Of a stretch of 64,000 nucleotides of DNA, positions 52,766 through 59,973 are shown piece by piece. How positions within the stretch are numbered: position 1 is the stretch's first letter; each line of letters begins with the position of its first letter. The stretch is taken from NCBI GenBank assembly GCA_030848545.1, contig JAVDCA010000003.1:124001-188000 (forward strand), written 5' to 3'. Source of the DNA: Astrobacterium formosum. Its GTDB lineage: Bacteria; Pseudomonadota; Alphaproteobacteria; Rhizobiales; Xanthobacteraceae. The position numbers and the translations under genes are program-made. The notes under the pieces are model-generated. The model did no database searches. It saw only the letters and a list, made by a program, of their open reading frames with translations, and was not told the origin of the DNA.

Positions 52766-53255
52766 CGTTTCGCTCCTTTGTGGCGAAGAACGTCTGTCGG
52801 AAACCGCTTTGATATCGGCGGGGCGGTCGCCCCGATGCCGATTGTGATGCGCAGTGGAAAGTGAGGGCCGGGCCGGCCATGCCCCGGAACGCCGACATGC
52901 TTGGGCGCGGCGCAGATCGGCCCTGGATGACACAATGGCTCAGGTGAGCGAGCCGAACGGAACGCCAGGGAATTGAACGCCCGGCGAGGTCGCAGGAAAC
53001 CGAAGCGTCCTCCGGCGCTGCCGACCCTGTTCCCGATTCCCCGACCCTGTGGATTCCAGCCACCGCCTCATCCTCGGCATGGGGTCGGGGGCACCCCTGG
53101 GAAGACCCCTCACGGCGGGACCGGAAAGGCCTTTGACATTTTTATATATTATATATAATATTGGCTTGTAAACCGATTTTTCTTCCGGCTGCTCTTGCGG
53201 CCACCGCACCTCCTTGAAAAACTCTTTTCGGACAACGGCTTCGGCGGGGACGAAA
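52766..53255. other. Divergent intergenic region of the ABC operon and gntR gene
   Basis: This 490-base stretch separates the leftward operon from the rightward gntR. The left 350 bases are GC-rich and hold no gene that I can support. An A/T-rich block at 53133-53170 contains a strong promoter and palindrome, described separately. The open frames seen here lack family features. Confidence 0.6.
53133..53161 (+). promoter_or_regulatory. Sigma70-like promoter overlapped by a perfect palindrome
   Basis: TTGACA at 53133-53138 is followed after 17 bases by TAATAT at 53156-53161, with TATAAT at 53154-53159 (15-base spacing) as an alternative -10. ATATTATATATAATAT at 53146-53161 is a perfect 16-base palindrome covering the -10. 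It points to gntR, whose ATG is about 95 bases downstream. A GntR-type repressor bound there would block its own promoter, and perhaps the divergent operon. Confidence 0.72.
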
Positions 53256-53948
53256 ATGGCGAGCGAGTCGGTCGGCATCAGCACGACCATGGCGGCGCGG
53301 GTCAGCCATGCCATCCGCAACGACATCATCAGCGGTGTCTTGTCACCTGGTGTGCGACTGAGGGTTGCGGAACTGAGTACCCGCTATGGCGTCAGCCACA
53401 TCCCGGTACGGGAGGCGCTGCGCCAGCTCGAGGGTGACCGGCTGGTGGTGATCGACCCCCACAAAGGCGCGATCCTGCGCGACGTCAGCGCGAAGTTCGT
53501 CGCCGACATCCACGACACGCGCGCCGCCATCGAGGTGCTGCTCGTGCGCAAGGCGACCGAGAAAATCACCGACGCCGAAGTCGCTGAACTTGGACGCCTC
53601 GCGGCGGCATACGAGGAGGCGGCTGCAGCCGGGCGTTCCGCCGACATGGTGCTGGCCAATCTCACCTTCCACCGCTTTATCGCCAGGATCGCCGACAATC
53701 CGGAGGCGGCGGAATTTCACGATCGCGGCTGGGAGCTGGTCGTCAGCATCCGCAACCGATACGGCTTCGGCCCCGGCCGGATCGCTTCCGTCATCGACGA
53801 ACATCGTCGTCTGGTGGCAGCCATTCGGGCTCGCGACGTGGGGTCGGCCGTGGCGGTTACCCAGGAACATTGCGACGCAGCCAAGCTCGACCTGCTCGAC
53901 CGCATGGCAATCACAACCGGTCAGAGACCGACGGTGACCGCTCCCTGA
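53256..53948 (+). CDS. GntR family transcriptional regulator (FadR/FCD subfamily)
   Basis: A 230-residue regulator. The winged helix (about 8-75) has IRNDIISGVLSPGVRLRVAELS and VSHIPVREALRQLEGDRLV, here quoted by the ends. The C-terminal FCD domain (about 85-215) keeps the metal-ligand set D (DIHDTR), H (LTFHRF), H (DEHRRL) and H (TQEHCD). It probably senses a carboxylic acid and controls the divergent ABC/enolase operon. The ATG at 53256 follows GGCGGGGACGAAA. The frame is open 14 codons further upstream. Confidence 0.9.
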   Translation: MASESVGISTTMAARVSHAIRNDIISGVLSPGVRLRVAELSTRYGVSHIPVREALRQLEGDRLVVIDPHKGAILRDVSAKFVADIHDTRAAIEVLLVRKATEKITDAEVAELGRLAAAYEEAAAAGRSADMVLANLTFHRFIARIADNPEAAEFHDRGWELVVSIRNRYGFGPGRIASVIDEHRRLVAAIRARDVGSAVAVTQEHCDAAKLDLLDRMAITTGQRPTVTAP

Positions 53949-54437
53949 AACATGCCTCTCAACTGTCGCAGCAAGGGCGAGGGCGGAAAGCCCGTGCGCC
54001 TGAACGGGCGAGATCGTGAGTGGTGCGCTGTGCATGCGGGGCAGCAGAACACTCCTCGCCGGAAGTTCGCGGCGCACGGTTTTCCCGGTCTGGGTTCTGA
54101 ATGATCAGATCTTCTACACTGCCCTTCAGGATTTTCCCCGCCTAGCCGAGATGCCCGCTATCTTGACCTCGATGATTTTTCCTTCTGTACAGCCCGTCTT
54201 TCGCCAGAACTTCACAGCACGCGTGTAGTTTCAAGTTTCGGCACAGATAATACAAATAAGTATTTACCCGAGGGGCGACAAAAAGGCAGATCAGACGCGC
54301 TATCGTCGGGTTTGAAATCTGACAAATATCACTCTAGTTCCAACCTCCCTGCGTTACTCAGTACGCGTATCGGCCGAATCTCTTCGTTATTCGGGAGTGA
54401 TGACCCGGCCGAAAGGTTCGGGCATTTGGGGCTGACG
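53949..54437. other. Intergenic region between gntR and the hydrogenase operon
   Basis: A stretch of 489 bases to the preferred ATG of the next gene (363 to the alternative TTG at 54312). A 70-codon frame at 54016-54228 has no family features. Around 54236-54280 the sequence becomes A/T-rich (CAGATAATACAAATAAGTATTTACC). No clear FNR box (TTGAT-N4-ATCAA) or sigma54 site was found by eye. The promoter for the hydrogenase operon is expected here. Confidence 0.5.
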
Positions 54438-56426
54438 ATGACCGCGATCTGCTACGGGACTTGGGACGGAGCCGTTTTCGACCACCGCTACGAAGCCGCG
54501 GACGCAGGCGTTGTTCCGGCATTGGTGGACATCGAATTCTTCGACAAGAACAATCGCGTCCGCGCCTTCTTCGGCGATCGGGGATTCTTCGTCTTCGATC
54601 CCACCGTCAGCCTGATCGACGGGCTGTGGCGGCAGATGATCAGTGCGGCCGAACAGTCGTGCGGCAAGTGCACGCCGTGCCGGATGGGTACCATCCTGAT
54701 TCGCGATGCGCTCGATGCCCTGCGCCGGGGCGAGCGGACGCTGTCGCTGGCCGATATCGAAGTTCTGGCCGATCAGATGACGGCGACCTCCATGTGCGGA
54801 CTAGGCCAGACCTGCGCGCGCTCGCTGCTCGCGGCCTTGCGCAACTTCAGCGATGTCATCGAGGCTGAAATCGAGCGCGGCCCGCAGCCCGAGCAAAACG
54901 GCATGGCCTACATGACGGCGCCGTGCATCGAGGCGTGTCCCTCGCGGGTCAACGTGCCGCGCTACATCGACTACATCCGAGACGGCAAGCCCGAGCATTC
55001 GCTCGGCGTCATCCTGCAGAAGTATCCCATGGCGGCCACCTGCGGCCGCGTGTGCGTGCGCTTCTGCGAGATGGCGTGCCGACGCAAACTGGTCGACGAG
55101 GCGGTCGGCATCAAGACGCTCAAGCGCTACGTCGCCGACCAGCAGCAGGGCAGCAAGGCACTGGCGTTCGGCCGCGAACTCATATCGCAGCCGCTCGGCC
55201 CCAACATGCGGGTCGCGGTCGTGGGCGCCGGCCCGGCCGGCGTCTCGTGCGCCTACCATCTGCTGCTGCACGGCTACCATGTCGACATTCTCGAAGCCCT
55301 GGACGAGGCGGGCGGCATGGCCAAGATCGGCATCCCGAGCTACCGCCTGCCCAAGGACGTGTTGCGCTCGGAGACGGACATCATCACCGAACTCGGCGGC
55401 CGCTTCCTGTTCGGCCGCGCGCTGGGGCGCGACTTCACCATCGACGACCTGTTTTCACGCGGTTATCGCGCCGTGTTCCTGGCCATCGGTTGCCAGCAGG
55501 GCACACGTCTCGGCGTCGAAGGCGAGGACCCGAAGCTTTCCGGCTACAAGAGCGGCATCGGCTTCCTGCTCGAAGTGCACGACCACGTCGCCGGCACGAC
55601 GACGAGCTCGATCGACGGACACGTGGTCGTGGTCGGCGGCGGCAACGTCGCCATGGACTGCGCGCGCTCGGCACTGCGCATGGGCGCCGAGAAGGTGCAC
55701 ATCGTCTATCGCCGCACCCGTGCTGACATGCCGGCCGATTCCGAAGAGATCGAGGCGGCGCTGGCGGAAGGCATCGAATTCCACTTCCTGACCAACCCGG
55801 TCCGCGTCATCGCCGAGAACGGGCGCATCACCGGCGTCGAAGTCACCGACATGCGCTCGACATTGCCCGACGCCAGCGGCCGGCGCGGCGTCGAGGCGGT
55901 CCCCGGCACCGAACGCGCGCTCCCCTGCTCGACCCTGATCGCCGCCATCGGCCAGCAGGTCAACAAGGGCACGCTGAGCCCCGAGGACGGCATCAAGTTC
56001 GATCGCTGGAACTGCGTCGCGGTCAACACCGACGACCTGTCGACGTCGCGGCCCGGCGTGTTCGCGGGCGGGGATTGCGCTTCCGGGCCGTCGACCCTGA
56101 TCCACGCCATGGCCAACGGCCTCAAGGCGAGCCGCAGCATCGACGACTGGATCCGCCTCGGCAAGGTCCAGTTCCAGCCGCGCGCGCGCATGCGCGAGAT
56201 CCTCAACAGGAACAAGATGCTGGCGACCGACGCCGTCGAAGTACCGGTCAAGCCGCAGTACCGCGTCCACCATCCCGAGCTCGACCCCGAGGTCAGAAAG
56301 CAGATGTTCGAGGAGGTGGAGCAGACGATCAGCGCCGAGCAGGCCTATGCCGAATCGAAGCGCTGCATGCGCTGCTACCGCACCTATTCGGTGATCACCG
56401 AACGGCCGATTTCGAACGGAGCGTGA
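54438..56426 (+). CDS. NuoF-type 4Fe-4S domain fused to GltD/NfnB-like FAD-NAD(P)H oxidoreductase; hydrogenase partner subunit
   Basis: A 662-residue iron-sulfur flavoprotein. Residues 70-140 resemble the C-terminal 4Fe-4S domain of NuoF/HydB: SCGKCTPCRMGT with C75, C78, C81 and C120 in TSMCGLG. Residues 158-235 form a GltD-type Fe-S domain (C163, C167, C202, C206, C210, C214). FAD binds at GAGPAGVS (263-270), NAD(P)H at GGGNVAMD (400-407) with basic R425-R426 nearby, and the last FAD motif is FAGGDCASGPSTLIHA. The FMN/NADH-binding body of NuoF is missing. It should pass electrons between NAD(P)H and the hydrogenase encoded 2 bases downstream. A TTG at 54312 would add 42 residues; the ATG follows TTGGGGCTG. 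Confidence 0.85.
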   Translation: MTAICYGTWDGAVFDHRYEAADAGVVPALVDIEFFDKNNRVRAFFGDRGFFVFDPTVSLIDGLWRQMISAAEQSCGKCTPCRMGTILIRDALDALRRGERTLSLADIEVLADQMTATSMCGLGQTCARSLLAALRNFSDVIEAEIERGPQPEQNGMAYMTAPCIEACPSRVNVPRYIDYIRDGKPEHSLGVILQKYPMAATCGRVCVRFCEMACRRKLVDEAVGIKTLKRYVADQQQGSKALAFGRELISQPLGPNMRVAVVGAGPAGVSCAYHLLLHGYHVDILEALDEAGGMAKIGIPSYRLPKDVLRSETDIITELGGRFLFGRALGRDFTIDDLFSRGYRAVFLAIGCQQGTRLGVEGEDPKLSGYKSGIGFLLEVHDHVAGTTTSSIDGHVVVVGGGNVAMDCARSALRMGAEKVHIVYRRTRADMPADSEEIEAALAEGIEFHFLTNPVRVIAENGRITGVEVTDMRSTLPDASGRRGVEAVPGTERALPCSTLIAAIGQQVNKGTLSPEDGIKFDRWNCVAVNTDDLSTSRPGVFAGGDCASGPSTLIHAMANGLKASRSIDDWIRLGKVQFQPRARMREILNRNKMLATDAVEVPVKPQYRVHHPELDPEVRKQMFEEVEQTISAEQAYAESKRCMRCYRTYSVITERPISNGA

Positions 56427-56428
56427 TC

Positions 56429-58273
56429 ATGCAAGTCCTGGATCAAGTCACGGCGGACGTCGCCGAGTTCGAGGCCGTCATCAACGGCAAGACCGTCACC
56501 GCCCTGAGCGGCGAAACCATTCTCCAGTGCGCACGCCGCTACGGCATCTATATCCCGACGCTGTGCGAGCTTCACGACATCGACCACACCCCGGGCACCT
56601 GTCGGGTCTGTCTCGTCGACATCCACACCCGTGACGGCGACAAGAGCCATCTCGCCACGGCCTGCACGACACCGATGCAGGAGGGGTTGGAGGTACAGAC
56701 CCGCACGCCGGCGGTCCGCGAGATGCAGCGGCTGCAGGTCGAATTGCTCATGGCCGACCACGACCAGGACTGCGCCACCTGCATCCGGCACGGCAAGTGC
56801 GACCTGCAGGACGTCGCCCAGTTCGTCGGCCTGCGCACCAACCGCTTCTACAATCCCGAGCGCGTCGCCGCCCGCCCGATCGACGATTCTTCGCCGGCCC
56901 TGATCCGCAACATGCAGCGCTGCATCCGCTGCCAGCGCTGCATCGCCATCTGCCGCGACGGACAGGGCATCGACACGCTGATCCAGACCGGCAGCGGCAT
57001 GGATACGGCGGTTGGGCTGCGCTACGGCCTGACGCAGAAGAACTCCGCTTGCGTGACCTGCGGCCAGTGCGTGCTGGTTTGCCCCACCGGAGCCCTGGGC
57101 GAACGCGACGAGACCGACCGCGCGCTGGCGATGATGTATGATCCTGACCTCATCACGGTGGTGCAGTTCGCGCCGGCCGTACGGGTCGGCTTCGGCGAGG
57201 AGTTCGGGCTGCCGCCGGGCACCAATGTGGAAGGCCAGATCATCACGGCGCTGCGGCTTCTCGGTGCCGACATCGTCCTCGACACCAATTGGGGCGCCGA
57301 CCTCGTCATCATGGAGGAGGGCACGGAGCTCCTGCATCACCTCGCCGAGCGCAAGCGTCCGACCTTCTCGTCGTGCTGCCCGGCATGGATCAACTTCGCC
57401 GAGCGGCACTATCCCGACATCCTGCCGATGCTCTCGACCACCAAGTCGCCGCAGCAATGCGTCGGCACGCTCGCCAAGACCTACCTGCCGCAGCGCATGG
57501 GCATCGATCCCGCCCGCATCCGGGTGATCTCGATCATGCCCTGCATCGCCAAGAAGGACGAGGCGGTGCGCCGCCAGTTGACCCACGACGGCGTGCCCGA
57601 AATTGACGTGGTTCTGACCACGCGCGAATTCGCCCGCCTCCTCCAGCGCGAGCGCATCGATCTCAAGCGGCTGGAGCCGTCGACATTCGACAACCCCTAT
57701 ATGAGCGAATACAGCGGCGCCGGCGCCATCTTCGGCACCACCGGCGGCGTCATGGAAGCGGCGTTGCGCACCATGTACTACGTCGTCAATGGCCGCGAGC
57801 TCGAAACCGTCGAGCTCGAGCAGTTGCGCGGCTTCGAGGGCGTGCGCAGCGCGACCGTCGATCTCGGCGGGACGATCGGCCAGGTCAAGGTCGCCATGTG
57901 CCACGGCCTCAAGCCGACCCGCCAGATCGTCGAGGCGGTACGCGCCGGCACGGCCGATTTCGACTTCATCGAGATCATGGCTTGTCCAGGCGGCTGCGTC
58001 GACGGCGGCGGCACGCTGCGCTCCAAGAAGGCCTATCTGCCTTACGCCATGAAACGGCGCGAGACGCTGTTCGGCATCGACAAGAAGCGCGCCGTCCGCC
58101 AGTCGCATCGCAACGAGCAGGTGCAGGCGCTCTATCGCGACTATCTCGGAAAGCCGAATTCCGAGAAGGCGCACGAGCTGCTGCACACCTACTACACCGA
58201 CCGCAAGATCGAGATGACCCAGACGGTCCGCGAGATCTGGGCCGACATCAAGATGAACTACAAGGACTACTGA
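56429..58273 (+). CDS. hydA: [FeFe] hydrogenase catalytic subunit
   Basis: A 614-residue [FeFe] hydrogenase that interconverts H2 with protons and electrons. Cluster ligands from the N-terminus: [2Fe-2S] C46, C58, C61, C79; His-Cys 4Fe-4S H111, C115, C118, C124; two ferredoxin-like 4Fe-4S, C165/168/171/175 and C208/211/214/218. H-cluster motifs are all present: L1 SSCCPAW (C316 proton relay, C317 ligand), L2 MPCIAKKDE (C372, K375, E378), L3 IMACPGGCVDGG (C519, C523), plus a small-subunit-like tail. No cofactor maturases (HydE, HydF, HydG) are in the window. The start at 56429 is 2 bases after the partner's stop. Codon use is like the host's. Its end overlaps NnrS by 7 bases. Confidence 0.95.
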   Translation: MQVLDQVTADVAEFEAVINGKTVTALSGETILQCARRYGIYIPTLCELHDIDHTPGTCRVCLVDIHTRDGDKSHLATACTTPMQEGLEVQTRTPAVREMQRLQVELLMADHDQDCATCIRHGKCDLQDVAQFVGLRTNRFYNPERVAARPIDDSSPALIRNMQRCIRCQRCIAICRDGQGIDTLIQTGSGMDTAVGLRYGLTQKNSACVTCGQCVLVCPTGALGERDETDRALAMMYDPDLITVVQFAPAVRVGFGEEFGLPPGTNVEGQIITALRLLGADIVLDTNWGADLVIMEEGTELLHHLAERKRPTFSSCCPAWINFAERHYPDILPMLSTTKSPQQCVGTLAKTYLPQRMGIDPARIRVISIMPCIAKKDEAVRRQLTHDGVPEIDVVLTTREFARLLQRERIDLKRLEPSTFDNPYMSEYSGAGAIFGTTGGVMEAALRTMYYVVNGRELETVELEQLRGFEGVRSATVDLGGTIGQVKVAMCHGLKPTRQIVEAVRAGTADFDFIEIMACPGGCVDGGGTLRSKKAYLPYAMKRRETLFGIDKKRAVRQSHRNEQVQALYRDYLGKPNSEKAHELLHTYYTDRKIEMTQTVREIWADIKMNYKDY

Positions 58274-59472
58274 CGGCCGGCGGCGGGATGCGGCAACGCC
58301 GCATTCGGTCGGATCAACAGCGGACCGTAGAGCGCCAAGAAACCGCCGAAGGCGGCGAGCCAGCACACGCCGGCGAACGGCATCAGCACGGCCGCCCAGG
58401 ACGGCACCAGGACGCCGCCGATGCGGGCGATCAAAGCCGCGATGACCGCCGCATAGAGCGCGGACGTGCCGGCCAGCGCCCGCAGCGGCCGGCCCGTATG
58501 GCCGAGAGTGGCGCGGGTCATCAGCGCGAGCGTCGTCAGACCGGTGCCGCCGATCGCCCACACGTGGATGGTCGCGAAGGCGAGCCGCGGCGCGACGACG
58601 ATCGCCGCCGTGCCCGCGACCATGAATCCGAGCGGCAGGGCGCCGTAACCCAGGTGCAGGACGAACAGCAGCGGATCGCGCCACGTCCGTCCCGGCGTCC
58701 AGCGCGCCTGCCGGGCGAAATGCGTCAGACCGGCGGCGATCATCACGACACCGGCGGCAGGCGCCGGCAGGTCGAGCACCGGCAGGGTGATCCATGTCGC
58801 CAGGGCGGAGAGCCCGACGGCGATCGACAGCCTGTCCATACGATCGAATGCGGACGGCAAAGCGTCGCCGCGCGCCGCGAGATGATCGCGGGTGAACAGC
58901 GGGATGAAGCGGCCGAGCAGCACCATGAATTGGGCCATGATGCCGACGATCGCCAGTCGCTCGGCGAACACACTGCGCCCCGCCGCCGCCACCTCGCCAT
59001 GGAAAAGGGGCAGCGCCACCGTCAGAACGACGAGAACCGCCATGACCGGCACCTGGTCGAGACGGCGGCCCAGGACCAGTTCGCGACCGAGGACGATCGC
59101 GAGCACGGCCGGGAACGCGGTGGCGATGGCAGCGCCCGCCAGGCTGCCGACGCCGAACGTGGCGACGGCGAGCCGCCCCGCAACCCACAAGGCCAGCAAT
59201 GCGGCGACGGGAGCGCCGGCGATCAACCGCCGGCCGGTCCAGCTCGCAGTCGCGGTGAGCAGGATACCGGCCTGCACGGCGGGCACGTAGCCGAACAGCA
59301 ATTCGTGCGCATGCCAGGCGGCTGCGGCCTCCGGCGAATGGAGTCGGGTGAGCAACGGCCCGGCCGCCACGACCGCGAGGCCGTGGACGGCCGCCGCCAG
59401 GAAGAACGTCCGGAAGGGTGCGCTCAGCACGACGGGGGAGCGGCGCGCGGTGGAGATCGCAGGAATGCTCAT
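58267..59472 (-). CDS. nnrS: NnrS family heme-copper membrane protein
   Basis: A 401-residue polytopic membrane protein with 12 predicted helices. Landmarks are PFRTFFLAAAVHGLAV, WHAHELLFGYVPAVQAGILLTA, and PLFTRDHLA with a later HLGYGALPLGF and IHVWAIGG, which contribute the conserved histidines. NnrS is a membrane protein that relieves nitric oxide stress in nitrate-reducing bacteria; the exact role is unsettled. Its 3' end overlaps hydA by 7 bases on the other strand. Nitrosative stress and hydrogen metabolism may both be parts of an anoxic lifestyle, an inference. Confidence 0.88.
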   Translation of the reverse strand: MSIPAISTARRSPVVLSAPFRTFFLAAAVHGLAVVAAGPLLTRLHSPEAAAAWHAHELLFGYVPAVQAGILLTATASWTGRRLIAGAPVAALLALWVAGRLAVATFGVGSLAGAAIATAFPAVLAIVLGRELVLGRRLDQVPVMAVLVVLTVALPLFHGEVAAAGRSVFAERLAIVGIMAQFMVLLGRFIPLFTRDHLAARGDALPSAFDRMDRLSIAVGLSALATWITLPVLDLPAPAAGVVMIAAGLTHFARQARWTPGRTWRDPLLFVLHLGYGALPLGFMVAGTAAIVVAPRLAFATIHVWAIGGTGLTTLALMTRATLGHTGRPLRALAGTSALYAAVIAALIARIGGVLVPSWAAVLMPFAGVCWLAAFGGFLALYGPLLIRPNAALPHPAAGRQ

Positions 59473-59973
59473 GAGCGCTGCTCGCCGGGCCGCGCAGTCA
59501 TCGGCAGGGCCGGCAGGGCATTCGCGCGGCCGACAGCAAGCCGCGCCGCAGTTTTTCGGCGCCGCACGTCAGTGTATCGCAGGTAATCGGTCATCGTCCC
59601 TCGTCCACAAATCCCATGCAACCACTCTGTATTCGATCGCTGTAAGTAAATTTGCGAATGCAAAAATCTCGGCAGATACAAGTATTCGCATCATATTATT
59701 CTTGTGTTTAAAAACGTTCTATTCTACTAGACTTATATTTTAGTCTCTCTAAACTGGACATTTTCGATTGACAGGTACTAATATCGTTTTTTACTCAATG
59801 CAACATGGTCGCCGCAAAGGCACCGTCACCTTCCGGCGCCAGCCAGACGCCTCCAACAGGCGCAAGCCAGCCACGACCATCGCTCCCGTCCGCGAGCCCT
59901 TTGCTGGGTTCGCATCCCCTTTGCGTGTGCGGCCCTTGCCGGACCATGGGCCGCATGGTCAGTGAGAAGTGCC
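59473..59973. other. A/T-rich regulatory region before the TonB receptor
   Basis: A 501-base gap. From 59610 to 59800 the DNA is strikingly A/T-rich against the window average. It contains inverted repeats AGACT-N8-AGTCT (59729-59746) and TTTAG-N5-CTAAA (59739-59753), and a TTGACA at 59768-59773 with no good -10 behind it. The second dyad is like part of an iron-control (Irr) box but two bases too short. No gene is supported here. Confidence 0.55.

Noticed and set aside
54016-54228. 70-codon frame before the hydrogenase operon
   Set aside because: No family match, no ribosome-binding site of note, and codon use does not fit the neighbours.
54096-54260. FNR-like or sigma54 site for the hydrogenase operon
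   Set aside because: Only partial matches (for example TGATCAGATC and GGCAC without a -12 TGC) were seen by eye; not strong enough to report.
59739-59753. Possible iron-control (Irr) box TTTAG-N5-CTAAA
   Set aside because: It lacks the inner AA/TT pairs and is two bases shorter than the known motif, so it is kept only as an unassigned dyad.
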